A stretch of DNA of 64,000 nt, taken from the NCBI RefSeq assembly GCF_014158035.1, contig NZ_JACFXW010000001.1:744001-808000 (forward strand). Reading direction: 5' to 3'. This stretch comes from Rhizobium sp. G21 (GTDB lineage: Bacteria > Pseudomonadota > Alphaproteobacteria > Rhizobiales > Rhizobiaceae). This document shows, one piece after another, positions 1 through 8,437 of this stretch (positions within the stretch are counted from its first letter, which is position 1; the number at the start of each line of letters is the position of its first letter). A model generated the notes under the pieces. That model saw only the letters and a program-made list of their open reading frames with translations. It searched no databases and was not told the DNA's origin. Both the position numbers and the translations under genes were made by a program.

Positions 1-91
1 CCGGGTTTTCCGGCCCGTAACTTTTTCAGCTTTCGCGCATTGCTGTTCCGGCGTTTTCTTGCGCCTTCCTGCATATTTCCGAGGTTACGAA

Positions 92-1345
92 ATGCATGAC
101 GTCATCATGCCCGAGGCGGCCACCGGGCCCGGCCACAGGCTCAAACTGGGCATGGCGGAATTCATCGCGCTCGCCGCGTCGCTCGCCGCGGTGGCGGCCA
201 TGTCGATCGATATCCTGTTGCCCGCCCTACCTGCGATCGGCGAGACATTCGGCGTGGCCGACCCCAACAGCCGCCAACTCGTCATTCTCGTCTATGTCGT
301 CACGTTTTCGGTGTCGCAGTTGTTTTTCGGCCTGTTGACCGATCGCTACGGTCGTCGGCCTTTCCTGATCTTCGGCCTGGCGCTCTATCTCGCCGGCAGC
401 GTGGCGGCGATATTCTCCAACAGCTTCGAAACTCTTCTGGCCATGCGTGTGGTCCAGGGCGTCGGCACAGCGGCGCTTCAGGTCGTGGTGATGGCAGTGA
501 TCCGCGACTGTTTTTCGGGTCAATCGATGGGGCGGGTGCTGACCTTCGTGTTCACCACCTTCATGATCGTGCCGATCGTCGCGCCCAGCATCGGCCAGGC
601 GATCCAGTATGTCAGCGGTTGGCGCGGCGTGTTCGTGTTCAATGCGATCGCCGGCAGCGCTCTGTTCGCCTGGGCCTATCTTCGGCTGGAGGAAACGCTT
701 TCGCACGGCGCCAGACGCGCGATTTCGTTCGAGAATGTCTTCGACGCGCTGAAACAGATCGCCACCAACCGCATCACCGCCGGCTATGCGATCGCGAGCA
801 TGGCGACGTTCGTCGGCCTGTTCGCCTATGTCGTCTCGGTCCAGCAGGTCTATGGCGAGGCCTACGGGCTGGGCGAACTCTTCGCCTTGGCTTTCGGGGC
901 ATCATCGATCGGCGTGGCGGCGGCGGCGTTGTGCAGCGCCCGGCTGGTGCGCATGTTCGGCATCCGCCAGGTCGCCCATGGCGCATTGTTGCTGTTCACC
1001 GCCTCGGGCCTGACGCTGTCGGCGCTGTCGCTCGCGGCCGTGCCGCCCTTCTGGGTCTGCTTCCTGTTCCTGTCCATCTGCATGATGGCCTTCGGCGTGC
1101 TGCAGGGCAATTTCAACGCCATGGCGCTGGAACCCCAGGGCCATATCGCCGGCGTCGCCTCCTCGCTCTACGGCGTCGTCACCATGACCGTCGGCTCGAT
1201 CGGCGGCGGGCTGGTGGGGCAGGCCTATGACGGCACGCCGACGCCTCTGGCGCTGGCCTTCGGACTGGGCGGCGCCATCGCCAGCCTGGTCATCCTCTGG
1301 ACGCGCAAGGGGCGCCTGTTCCGAGCCATCCGTCCGACCGCCTGA
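92..1345 (+). CDS. MFS drug-resistance transporter, Bcr/CflA type (copy 1)
   Basis: Predicted inner-membrane proton-driven exporter of 417 residues with about 12 hydrophobic segments. The first segment holds the family pattern SIDILLPALPAIG, and loop 2-3 holds motif A as FFGLLTDRYGRRP. Both are typical of the Bcr/CflA drug:H+ antiporter branch, which exports bicyclomycin, sulfonamides or chloramphenicol in better-known members. The ATG at 92 is preferred over a TTG at 59 because GAGG lies about 8 bases upstream. The next gene is a paralogue 18 bases downstream, so the two are probably co-transcribed. The substrate cannot be told from sequence. Confidence 0.85.
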   Translation: MHDVIMPEAATGPGHRLKLGMAEFIALAASLAAVAAMSIDILLPALPAIGETFGVADPNSRQLVILVYVVTFSVSQLFFGLLTDRYGRRPFLIFGLALYLAGSVAAIFSNSFETLLAMRVVQGVGTAALQVVVMAVIRDCFSGQSMGRVLTFVFTTFMIVPIVAPSIGQAIQYVSGWRGVFVFNAIAGSALFAWAYLRLEETLSHGARRAISFENVFDALKQIATNRITAGYAIASMATFVGLFAYVVSVQQVYGEAYGLGELFALAFGASSIGVAAAALCSARLVRMFGIRQVAHGALLLFTASGLTLSALSLAAVPPFWVCFLFLSICMMAFGVLQGNFNAMALEPQGHIAGVASSLYGVVTMTVGSIGGGLVGQAYDGTPTPLALAFGLGGAIASLVILWTRKGRLFRAIRPTA

Positions 1346-1363
1346 CATGACAAGAGACTTTTC

Positions 1364-2590
1364 ATGACGTCGAAAACCAAGATATCGAAAGCCGAATTCA
1401 TCGCCATGATGGCCGCGCTAATGGCGCTGAACGCCTTGGCGATCGACATCATGCTGCCGGCGCTGCCGGCGATGGCGGATGCGCTCAACATCGTCGAAGA
1501 CAATCACCGCCAATTCGTGCTGACGTCCTATCTGATCGGCTTCGGCTCGGCGCAGTTGTTCTTCGGGCCGCTGTCGGACCGGTTCGGCCGGCGCGCGCCG
1601 CTGATCTACGGCCTCGTGGTCTACGTCGTCGCCGCGGCGCTCGCGGTGGTCGCCCCGAGTTTCGAGGTTCTGCTCGCGCTACGCTTCATTCAGGGGCTCG
1701 GCGCCGCCGGAACGCGCGTCGTCGCGCAATCGGTGGTGCGCGACTGTTTCGAAGGACGGCAGATGGCGGAAGTGTCGTCGCTGATCTTCATGGTGTTCAT
1801 GGTCATCCCGGTCTTCGCGCCGTCGGTCGGCCAGGTGCTGCTGTTCAGCGGCCATTGGGAGCTGATCTTCCTGTTCATGTCCGGCCTCGCGGCCGTGATC
1901 GGGCTCTGGGCCTATTTCCGGATGGACGAGACGCTGGCGGCGGACAATCGCCGGCCGCTGAAGCCGGCCGTCATCCTCGAAGGCTTCCGGCTGGTGATTT
2001 CCAACCGCTCCGCCTTCTTCTACGGCATCGCCTCGACCTTCGTTCTGGGCGGGTTGTTCGGCTTCATCAACACCGCGCAGCCCATCTATGTCGACATCTA
2101 CGGCCTGGGCGACAAGTTCCCCCTCGCCTTCGGCTTCGTGGCGATGATGATGGCTGTGTCGTCCTTCACCAATTCGCGCATCGTCGGCGCGCTCGGCATG
2201 CGTCGCGTCGCCCATTCGGCGCTGCTGTTCTTCATGGGCATGAGCGGCGTCTGGCTGGCGCTGAGCTATAGCGGCCACCTGCCCTTCTTCGCCTTTCTCG
2301 GCGTGTTCACCGTCATCATGTTCACCTTCGGCCTGCTCGGCTCCAACATGAACACGCTGTCCATGGAGCCGCTGGGCGCAGTGGCCGGCACCGCCTCCTC
2401 CGTGTTCGGCTTCATGCAGACGGTCGGCGGGGCTGCGCTCGGCGCCGTTATCGGCACGCTTTACGACGGAACGGTCGTGCCGGTGGCGGCCGGCTTCTTC
2501 GGCCTCAGCCTGTTCGCCATCGCCGCCGTGCTGGTGGCGGAGAAAGGCCGCCTGTTCGGCGTCGGCAAGAAATACGGCGGAGCGGGTTGA
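1364..2590 (+). CDS. MFS drug-resistance transporter, Bcr/CflA type (copy 2)
   Basis: Second Bcr/CflA-type major facilitator of 408 residues with about 12 membrane segments. It shares the first-helix pattern AIDIMLPALPAM and the loop 2-3 motif FFGPLSDRFGRRAP with the gene just upstream, and the two align over their length, including a shared EKGRLF or RKGRLF near the C terminus. This is a tandem duplication that has diverged. The stop codon lies in the loop of an inverted repeat (2576-2600). Export of a small toxic compound is the family role; the substrate is unknown. Confidence 0.85.
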   Translation: MTSKTKISKAEFIAMMAALMALNALAIDIMLPALPAMADALNIVEDNHRQFVLTSYLIGFGSAQLFFGPLSDRFGRRAPLIYGLVVYVVAAALAVVAPSFEVLLALRFIQGLGAAGTRVVAQSVVRDCFEGRQMAEVSSLIFMVFMVIPVFAPSVGQVLLFSGHWELIFLFMSGLAAVIGLWAYFRMDETLAADNRRPLKPAVILEGFRLVISNRSAFFYGIASTFVLGGLFGFINTAQPIYVDIYGLGDKFPLAFGFVAMMMAVSSFTNSRIVGALGMRRVAHSALLFFMGMSGVWLALSYSGHLPFFAFLGVFTVIMFTFGLLGSNMNTLSMEPLGAVAGTASSVFGFMQTVGGAALGAVIGTLYDGTVVPVAAGFFGLSLFAIAAVLVAEKGRLFGVGKKYGGAG

Positions 2591-2600
2591 CCGCTCCGCC
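2576..2600. terminator. inverted repeat at the end of the MFS pair, possible bidirectional terminator
   Basis: GGCGGAGCGG (2576-2585) pairs perfectly with CCGCTCCGCC (2591-2600) around a five-base loop that contains the stop codon of the upstream gene. It lies between convergent genes. There is no T run on the plus strand, so rho-independent termination is uncertain. Confidence 0.4.
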
Positions 2601-2622
2601 TATGTAACGTGGTATATCCGGA

Positions 2623-3444
2623 TCAGATGTCGAAGATTTCGCGCTTCAGTTCGTCCCAGGTGTCCCTGTCGGTGGTTAACACCAGACCGCCTTCGGTGTG
2701 GCTGGGCAGATAAGGCGAACCGTCGAGCCGGGCCGCATAGGCGCCCGCCTCCTGCGAGATCAGCGTGCCGGCGAGATGGTCCCAGGGCATCAGTTTGTTA
2801 TACATCAGATAATGCACATGGCCGCCGGCGAAGGCGCGATATTCGTGGCCGGCGCAACGGTAGTTCATCAGGAAGCGGACCTTGGCGAAGTTGGCCAGCA
2901 ACTGAGCGCGCTTCTCGGGGCCGACAAAGCCGGTAGACGCCATTCCGAACATTTCAGCGAGCGGAGCCGGCTCGCGCACCTTCAGCTTCGTGCGGACGCC
3001 CTCGGGCGTGATCTGAAAGGCGCCCGCGCCCTTCTCCGCCAGAATCCAGTCGTCGCCCATCGGGTCGTAGATCACGCCGGCGACCGTCTCGCCCTTGGAG
3101 ACCACCGAGGCCATGACGGCGAAGAGCGGAATGCCCGAGGCGAAATTGAAGGTGCCGTCGATCGGATCGATCACCAGCGCCAGATCGGCGTCGGCGAGCT
3201 TCGGCAGCAGTTCGGGTTCGGCGGCGACGCCCTCTTCGCCCACGAACAAGGCACCCGGCAGCACGCTGTCCAATCTGGCCTTGATGAAGCGTTCCGCGGC
3301 TTCGTCGCCTTCCGTCACCAGGTCCGAGGCCTCGGTCTTGATGCGGATGTCTCCCGAACCGAGTTTGCGGAAACGGGGCATGATTTCGGCTTTGGCGGCT
3401 TCCCGGAGCAGATGAGCGAGAGCTTCGATATCGACGACAGACAT
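2623..3444 (-). CDS. inositol monophosphatase family protein (copy A)
   Basis: Cytosolic Mg2+-dependent sugar or nucleotide phosphatase of the IMPase/FBPase superfamily, 273 residues, normal length. The metal-binding motifs are visible: GEE near residues 69-71, DPIDGT at about 93-98 and MPWDHLAG in the C-terminal half, which carries the third-site aspartate. It is a paralogue of the next gene on the same strand (3539-4372), with similar motif order and spacing. Substrate could be inositol phosphate, histidinol phosphate, PAP or another small phosphate ester; the sequence does not decide this. Confidence 0.85.
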   Translation of the reverse strand: MSVVDIEALAHLLREAAKAEIMPRFRKLGSGDIRIKTEASDLVTEGDEAAERFIKARLDSVLPGALFVGEEGVAAEPELLPKLADADLALVIDPIDGTFNFASGIPLFAVMASVVSKGETVAGVIYDPMGDDWILAEKGAGAFQITPEGVRTKLKVREPAPLAEMFGMASTGFVGPEKRAQLLANFAKVRFLMNYRCAGHEYRAFAGGHVHYLMYNKLMPWDHLAGTLISQEAGAYAARLDGSPYLPSHTEGGLVLTTDRDTWDELKREIFDI

Positions 3445-3538
3445 GAAATGCGATTCCTTTCAGAGACTTGGGAGGAAAGCTTGAGAGACTGAATCTGCGA
3501 CTTGAGATCCCGATTCAACGCCTGCGCCAGAAACTGGT

Positions 3539-4372
3539 TCAGCCGGCATGCAGGATCTCCCGGGCGATCATCTCCCAGCTGTCGCGATCGGGCGCGGAGA
3601 GGATGCCGCCGCCCAACTGTCCGACGCGGTAGGGAGAGCCGTCGTGATGGGCGCTATAGCCGCCCGCCTCATTATGGATGAGAACGCCGGCGAGATGATC
3701 CCACGGCATCAGCTTGAAATGGCCGATGAAATCGACCTTGCCGGTGGCGGCCAGCCAATATTCATAGGCCGAGCAGTTATAGCCGAAGGCCATCTTGGTC
3801 TTGGCGAGACTGCCGGCGATGCGACGGCGGGTATCACGGTCGATATCGTTGATGGACACCGTGCCGACCATGCTGTCGAGCGGGCGCGGCGCGATCACCC
3901 TCGCGGCCAGCCTGTAGTCGCCCTTGCCATGCACGGCGGCGCCGGCGCCGCGGGCGGCGATCAGCGTGTCGCCATGGACCGGATCATGGATGAGGCCGGC
4001 GACCGTCTCGCCCTTTTCGACCACCGCGAGAATGGTGCCGAAAACCGGCAGTCCGGCGGAGAAGTTGAACGTGCCGTCGACGGGATCGATGACGAAAGCG
4101 AGATCAGCGTCGACGAGACGGTCCATCAGGCGAGAATTTTGCTCGCAGGCTTCCTCGCCGACGACGAGCGCGTCGGGATAGATCTGCAGCAGAGCCTCGG
4201 TGACCCGCTTTTCAGTCAGCAGATCGGCGTCGGTGACGAGATCGATCGAGGATTTCTTTTCGGTGACGTCGCCCTCGCCCAAGGCGCGGAAGCGCGGCAT
4301 GATCTCCGCCTCGCCCGCTTCGATGAGAATGTTGCGGATGAGGTCGAGATCATGGTCGCGAAAGGATGTCAT
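3539..4372 (-). CDS. inositol monophosphatase family protein (copy B)
   Basis: Paralogue of the gene at 2623-3444, 277 residues. Visible motifs are VGEEA (about 71-75), DPVDGTFNF (about 97-105) and MPWDHLAG near the C terminus, so the catalytic metal sites are intact. Its ATG overlaps the stop codon of ttcA by four bases (ATGA at 4369-4372 on the minus strand), which indicates translational coupling in a ttcA-impB-impA operon. The physiological substrate is not evident. Confidence 0.87.
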   Translation of the reverse strand: MTSFRDHDLDLIRNILIEAGEAEIMPRFRALGEGDVTEKKSSIDLVTDADLLTEKRVTEALLQIYPDALVVGEEACEQNSRLMDRLVDADLAFVIDPVDGTFNFSAGLPVFGTILAVVEKGETVAGLIHDPVHGDTLIAARGAGAAVHGKGDYRLAARVIAPRPLDSMVGTVSINDIDRDTRRRIAGSLAKTKMAFGYNCSAYEYWLAATGKVDFIGHFKLMPWDHLAGVLIHNEAGGYSAHHDGSPYRVGQLGGGILSAPDRDSWEMIAREILHAG

Positions 4373-5232
4373 CGGGTCAGGCCTGCAAAATCGAACAGCT
4401 TGGGGTCCATCAGATGCGACGGGTTCACATGTCCGAGCGCGCGGAGCATCGTGTCCTTGCGGCCGGGCATGCGCGTTTCGATGTCGGCGAGCATCGCCTT
4501 CATCGCATTGCGCTGCAGCCCGTCCTGGGAGCCGCAGAGGTCGCAGGGGATGATCGGAAACTGCATGGCGGCGGCGAAGCGGGCGAGTTCGTCCTCGGCG
4601 CAGAATGCCAGAGGACGCATCAGCATCAGGTCGCCCTCGTCATTCATCAGCTTCGGCGGCATGGCGGCGAGGCGCCCGCCATGGAAGAAATTCATGAAGA
4701 AGGTTTCGAGGATATCCTCGCGGTGATGGCCAAGGATGACGGCGTCGCAGCCTTCTTCGCGGGCGATGCGGTAGAGATTGCCGCGGCGAAGACGCGAACA
4801 GAGCGAGCAATAGGTCGCGCCTTCAGGCACCTTCTCCTTCACGATCGAATAGGTGTCGCGATATTCGATCCGGTGCGGCACGCCGAGGCCTGCGAGATAA
4901 TCCGGCAGGATATGCTTGGGGAAATTCGGCTGGCCCTGGTCGAGATTGCAGACCATCAGTTCGACCGGCAGCAGCCCCCGCCAGCGCAGTTCCAGCAAGA
5001 GCGCCAGCAGGCCATAGGAATCCTTGCCGCCCGAAAGGCAGACGAGCCAGCGTTTCTGGCCGTTCAGCATGCCGAAATCGTCGATCGCCTGGCGGACATT
5101 GCGCAAAAGGCGCTTGCGGAGCTTATTGAAGTTCCCCGATTGCGGCGCATGCCGATAGAGCGCCTCCATTGTGGCGTCGCCGGCGAAAGCGCCGTCGTCT
5201 TCGTCTCGCGCATCGGGATTGGTGGTGAGCAT
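4369..5232 (-). CDS. ttcA: tRNA 2-thiocytidine(32) synthetase TtcA
   Basis: ATP-dependent enzyme that thiolates cytidine 32 in certain tRNAs, using an iron-sulfur cluster. The 287-residue protein shows the PP-loop CLSGGKDS (about residues 65-72), the CSLC pair and the later CDLC pair expected to hold the cluster, and the family signature around [12 protein letters not shown]. Length is normal for alphaproteobacterial TtcA. It is the first gene of an operon with two IMPase genes, the first of which overlaps it by four bases. Confidence 0.93.
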   Translation of the reverse strand: MLTTNPDARDEDDGAFAGDATMEALYRHAPQSGNFNKLRKRLLRNVRQAIDDFGMLNGQKRWLVCLSGGKDSYGLLALLLELRWRGLLPVELMVCNLDQGQPNFPKHILPDYLAGLGVPHRIEYRDTYSIVKEKVPEGATYCSLCSRLRRGNLYRIAREEGCDAVILGHHREDILETFFMNFFHGGRLAAMPPKLMNDEGDLMLMRPLAFCAEDELARFAAAMQFPIIPCDLCGSQDGLQRNAMKAMLADIETRMPGRKDTMLRALGHVNPSHLMDPKLFDFAGLTR

Positions 5233-5305
5233 GGATCGTGTCCCGCCTCGAATTCGTTCTCCGAGGCAATAGCGGATTGCGCCGGAGGGTCAAGCCAAAG
5301 CTTGC

Positions 5306-5452
5306 TTATTGCGCCGCGTTGGACGGCTGGGTCTGCCGGGCCGGCGCCGGCTCCGCCTTCTGCGCGCCGAGCAGGCGGATGCTGGTGAACAGGCTGAGCG
5401 CGGCGGCGATGACCACCGCCGCAAGAGCGAGACCGAACAACAGTTTTCTCAT
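5306..5452 (-). CDS. small single-span membrane protein (48 aa)
   Basis: Short open frame between ttcA and rpsD: ATG at 5452, TAA at 5306-5308. It encodes 48 residues starting MRKLLFGLALAAVVIAAALS, a positively charged start followed by one hydrophobic stretch of about 17-20 residues, then an Ala/Pro/Gln-rich tail. This is the layout of a small anchored membrane or secreted protein. GGAGA precedes the start by about 6 bases. I do not recognise a family, and no function is proposed. Confidence 0.5.
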   Translation of the reverse strand: MRKLLFGLALAAVVIAAALSLFTSIRLLGAQKAEPAPARQTQPSNAAQ

Positions 5453-5483
5453 GGCGATGTCTCCAAAAGACGCTGAAAACAGA

Positions 5484-5507
5484 AAAGCCGCCCTTGCGAG
5501 CGGCTTT
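5484..5507 (-). terminator. rho-independent terminator of rpsD
   Basis: Eight-base perfect stem (AAAGCCGC 5484-5491 with GCGGCTTT 5500-5507) and an eight-base loop. On the minus strand it is followed by a T-rich tail, TTTTCTGTTTTC. It starts 25 bases beyond the rpsD stop. Confidence 0.8.
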
Positions 5508-5531
5508 CCAAAATTCCGATCCAGCCAGAAA

Positions 5532-6149
5532 TTAGCGGGAGTAGAATTCGATGACCAGATGCGGTTCCATGATGACCGGATACGGCACGTCGGCGAGACC
5601 CGGAACGCGGCCGAAGGTGGCCTTCATCTTGGAGTGATCGGCTTCGATGTAATCCGGAACGTCACGCTCGGCGAGCGACACGGCTTCGAGAACGATGGCG
5701 AGCTGCTTGGAGCGCTCACGCACTTCGATCACGTCGCCGGCCTTGCAGCGGTAGGAACCGATGTTGACGCGGACGCCGTTCACGGTCACGTGGCCGTGGT
5801 TGACGAACTGACGGGCCGCAAAGATGGTCGGCACGAACTTGGCGCGGTAGACGATGGCGTCCAGACGCGATTCCAGCAGACCGATGAGGTTTTCCGGGGT
5901 GTCGCCCTTGCGGCGGGCAGCTTCGTCATAGATGGCGCGGAACTGCTTTTCAGAAATGTCGCCGTAGTAGCCCTTGAGCTTCTGCTTGGCCTTCAGCTGA
6001 ACGCCGAAGTCCGAGAGCTTGCCCTTGCGGCGCTGGCCGTGCTGGCCGGGGCCGTATTCGCGACGGTTCACCGGGGACTTCGGACGGCCCCAGATGTTTT
6101 CGCCCATGCGGCGGTCGATTTTGTACTTAGACGATGCGCGCTTGCTCAT
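5532..6149 (-). CDS. rpsD: 30S ribosomal protein S4
   Basis: Primary 16S rRNA-binding protein of the small subunit, 205 residues, the usual length. It begins [20 protein letters not shown] and carries the S4 RNA-binding domain around residues 95-155, with the pattern [14 protein letters not shown]. The open frame extends upstream to 6302, but the ATG at 6149 gives the canonical N terminus and has AAGGAAA just upstream. In many bacteria rpsD sits in the S13-S11-RpoA operon; here it stands alone with its own terminator, as is common in Rhizobiales. Confidence 0.97.
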   Translation of the reverse strand: MSKRASSKYKIDRRMGENIWGRPKSPVNRREYGPGQHGQRRKGKLSDFGVQLKAKQKLKGYYGDISEKQFRAIYDEAARRKGDTPENLIGLLESRLDAIVYRAKFVPTIFAARQFVNHGHVTVNGVRVNIGSYRCKAGDVIEVRERSKQLAIVLEAVSLAERDVPDYIEADHSKMKATFGRVPGLADVPYPVIMEPHLVIEFYSR

Positions 6150-6454
6150 CGCATTTCCTTTCTTGTTATCCGGCGGAGAGAACCCGCCTTTATGGTTAAG
6201 GAAACACGCCCTCCTCTGAAAACCGCCATTTGCGACGGCCTCCGACAGGCTTCTCACGCCGCGAGACGGAGAAACCACGGGACATGCTCTCATTTTCGCC
6301 ACCGTTTAAAGTCAGCAAAAACGAAACACCGGACGTTTCCGCCCGGAGTTGAGCGGCTTCTAGACGGGGATTCCGGAAAAGTCAATCAAAGGGACTTGAA
6401 AACTTTGTGAACTTGCCCCATTTGCAAAACGCAATTGGGAGCCGGGCCCCTCTG

Positions 6455-6476
6455 ACGCGCTTTCCGGACAGCGCGT
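6455..6476 (+). other. stem-loop in the leader of the TerC gene
   Basis: ACGCGC (6455-6460) and GCGCGT (6471-6476) form a perfect six-base stem with a ten-base loop, 46 bases before the terC-like start. TerC/Alx genes elsewhere are often under a manganese riboswitch (yybP-ykoY), but I do not find its conserved core here, so no riboswitch is claimed. Confidence 0.3.
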
Positions 6477-6521
6477 GATGTCGGATCCTCCTAGCCAACC
6501 GCGTCCGGCTCAGGTTGACTT

Positions 6522-7505
6522 ATGGACCTTCTTCTCGTCGACTTTCTCGGCAAGCCCGTATGGATGTGGGCTGTCTTCATCATTCTCGTGCTCGGGCTTC
6601 TTATTCTCGACCTGGGCGTTCTGCACAAGGGCTCTCGTGAGATCGGCATCCGCGAGAGCCTTCTGATGTCCGCCTTCTACATCACGATCGGCGTCGCCTT
6701 CGGCGGCTGGATCTGGTTTCAGTCGGGCCAGCAGCCGGCTCTCGAATATCTGACCGGCTTCGTGGTCGAAAAATCGCTGGCGATGGACAACATCTTCATC
6801 ATCGCGATGATCTTCTCCTATTTCGCCATTCCGCGGGAATATCAGCACAGGGTTCTGCTCTGGGGCATTCTCGGCGTGATCGTGCTGCGCGGCATCATGA
6901 TTGCGGCGGGCGCGGCGATCGTCGAGAACTTCCACTGGGTGCTCTATCTCTTCGCGGCCTTCCTGGTCATCACCGGCATCAGAATGCTGTTCTCGTCCGG
7001 TCATGACGAGAACGATATCGGCAACAATCCGGCGCTGAAATTCCTGCGCAAACATTTGCCGGTGTCCGACAAGCTGCATGGCGAAAGCTTCATCGTCCGT
7101 GAAACCGACCCCAAGACCGGCAAGCTGAAAACGCTGATCACGCCGCTCTTCCTGGCGCTGATCATGGTGGAGCTGGCCGACCTCGTCTTCGCCGTCGACT
7201 CGATCCCGGCAATCTTCGCGATCACCACCGACCCCTATATCGTCTACACCTCGAACATCTTCGCGATCCTCGGTCTGCGCGCCCTCTACTTCGCGCTCGC
7301 CGCGCTCATCCACCGCTTCGCCTATCTGAAATACGCTCTGGCTGCGGTGCTGGTGTTCGTGGGCTCCAAGATCTTCATCGCCGACATGTTCGGCCTCGCC
7401 AAGATCCCGCCCGCCGTCTCGCTCAGCGTCACCATCGCCATCCTGGCGGCCGGCATCCTCGGCTCGCTCTGGGCGACGCGAAACGAAGTGACGCATAAGG
7501 CGTAA
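6522..7505 (+). CDS. TerC family integral membrane protein (Alx-like)
   Basis: Polytopic inner-membrane protein of 327 residues with about 9 hydrophobic segments. It matches the TerC/Alx family: VVEKSLAMDN near residue 85 and MVELADLVFAVDSIPAIFAI near residues 225-244 carry the conserved intramembrane acidic residues. Members are linked to tellurite resistance, manganese export and metal loading of exported proteins. A strong terminator follows (7532-7566). No neighbouring ter genes are present, so a manganese or general metal role is more likely than tellurite resistance; that is inference. Confidence 0.9.
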   Translation: MDLLLVDFLGKPVWMWAVFIILVLGLLILDLGVLHKGSREIGIRESLLMSAFYITIGVAFGGWIWFQSGQQPALEYLTGFVVEKSLAMDNIFIIAMIFSYFAIPREYQHRVLLWGILGVIVLRGIMIAAGAAIVENFHWVLYLFAAFLVITGIRMLFSSGHDENDIGNNPALKFLRKHLPVSDKLHGESFIVRETDPKTGKLKTLITPLFLALIMVELADLVFAVDSIPAIFAITTDPYIVYTSNIFAILGLRALYFALAALIHRFAYLKYALAAVLVFVGSKIFIADMFGLAKIPPAVSLSVTIAILAAGILGSLWATRNEVTHKA

Positions 7506-7531
7506 CGGTTACGGACGCATTTGTATCGAAA

Positions 7532-7566
7532 GGCTGTCGCTGCAAAGCGGCGGCCTTTTGCGTTTT
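7532..7566 (+). terminator. rho-independent terminator of the TerC gene
   Basis: Ten-base stem (7532-7541 with 7546-7555, two G-U pairs) closed by a GCAA tetraloop, followed by TTTTGCGTTTT. It starts 26 bases after the stop codon. Confidence 0.85.
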
Positions 7567-7835
7567 AGAGCGTGTCTCAGCTTTTCAGCCTCATTCTGTT
7601 GGTCCAAACCGGGGTGATCCGCTAGGAGAAGCGCGCAGGTCGTAGCTGATGCTACGGCCAAGCCCTCCGACGACGCGGGCGCCCGGTTTCGACCAACCCT
7701 TCGGGCCGGATGAATTTCGGCCACTATCTTCGGCTTTTGGCTCCGCCGTACATCTGGGTATGCCCTCGCCAAAAGCCTTGATCCTGACCGAAATTGATCC
7801 GGCAAATGAGTCTGAAAAGCTGAGACACGCTCTAA
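7565..7835. repeat. 271-bp palindromic MITE/RIME-like element
   Basis: Bounded by inverted repeats of 31 bases that match at 30 positions (7565-7595 and 7805-7835). Inside, a first hairpin arm pairs 7599-7613 with 7682-7696 (14 of 15) and contains a small stem at 7641-7646/7651-7656. A second arm pairs 7705-7720 with 7788-7803 (15 of 16), with an inner 10-base stem at 7732-7741/7768-7777. No transposase is present; the open frames across it are by-products. TA occurs at both ends, compatible with a TA target duplication. The right end supplies the stop codon of the mazF-like gene. Copy number in the genome is unknown from one window. Confidence 0.75.
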
Positions 7836-8158
7836 TCGCCGAATCCGAAAAACAGAGCGAGGCAGCGCTCCACGTCAATCATCGTTTTTCTGTCTGCCTT
7901 ACCGATAGGCTGGCCGACTTTCTCACGGCGCGTCGTCATCGCTTTGTCGATCATCACTTGTGACATGGTCCTCAAGCCGGTTTGCGGCCCTGGCTCCAAC
8001 GTGACGCGGAGAAACGATGCAGGGGTCAGCGTGCTCGTGATGAGCAGAACAGTGACCGTCTCAGTGTTTCTGAGGTTGTCCGACTGGATGACCAATGCCG
8101 GACGTGGTTTTCCAAAGTCACCATTGATCGCAACAGTAACGATATCCCCACGGTTCAT
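7832..8158 (-). CDS. MazF/PemK-type toxin (endoribonuclease)
   Basis: Toxin half of a type II toxin-antitoxin pair, 108 residues. The start MNRGDIVTVAI and the stretch GKPRPALVIQSD are hallmarks of the PemK/MazF fold, which cleaves single-stranded RNA. The central VLLITSTLTP matches the conserved core strand. Its ATG overlaps the antitoxin stop by four bases, the usual coupling. The TAG stop (7832-7834) lies inside the terminal repeat of the palindromic element downstream, so the last residues may differ from the ancestral protein. It is tailored to an antitoxin resembling the DUF3018 MazE-like family. Confidence 0.88.
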   Translation of the reverse strand: MNRGDIVTVAINGDFGKPRPALVIQSDNLRNTETVTVLLITSTLTPASFLRVTLEPGPQTGLRTMSQVMIDKAMTTRREKVGQPIGKADRKTMIDVERCLALFFGFGD

Positions 8159-8376
8159 CTGTCGTCATCAACCAGATCTGCTGCAGCCGCGTCGAGAAAA
8201 TCGAGCAGGTCTGCATCCTGGCTATCAGCCTGATTAACAAGTTTTACCTGTCTATCACACTCCTCGAGGAAGCCCGGAGCTCGGCTGTCGGCAATCCAAA
8301 TCTGGATCGGCTTGAAACCTGACGCCCTCAGGTTTTCCCGCCGCTTTCTGACGCGCTCATTCACGGAAATGCCCAT
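8155..8376 (-). CDS. MazE-like antitoxin (DUF3018 type)
   Basis: Short protein of 73 residues directly upstream of, and overlapping by four bases, the MazF-like toxin. The N-terminal NERVRKRRENLRASGFKPIQ and the following IWIADSRAPGF resemble the DUF3018 antitoxin family. The C terminus is acidic (DLLDFLDAAAADLVDDD), as expected for the toxin-wrapping tail. TAGGAG lies about 6 bases before the ATG at 8376. A nested dyad immediately upstream (8383-8418) is a likely site for autorepression. Confidence 0.8.
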   Translation of the reverse strand: MGISVNERVRKRRENLRASGFKPIQIWIADSRAPGFLEECDRQVKLVNQADSQDADLLDFLDAAAADLVDDDR

Positions 8377-8382
8377 GACGTG

Positions 8383-8418
8383 CTCCTACCCTACGTTACA
8401 TGTAACTTAAGATAGGAG
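8383..8418. promoter_or_regulatory. nested dyad, probable operator of the toxin-antitoxin pair
   Basis: A perfect 12-base palindrome GTTACATGTAAC (8395-8406) is framed by a second inverted pair CTCCTA (8383-8388) and TAGGAG (8413-8418). It sits 7 bases upstream of the antitoxin start, where MazE/MazF-type complexes usually bind to repress their own promoter. The inner copy of TAGGAG also serves as the ribosome-binding site. Confidence 0.55.
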
Positions 8419-8437
8419 TCCGCGATCGTCAATCCAG

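Noticed and set aside
6303-6521. Manganese riboswitch before the TerC gene
   Set aside because: A hairpin exists, but the conserved core bases of the yybP-ykoY class could not be found.
7509-7963. Open frames across the palindromic element on both strands
   Set aside because: They consist largely of the inverted repeats and their translations mirror each other; no coding signal.
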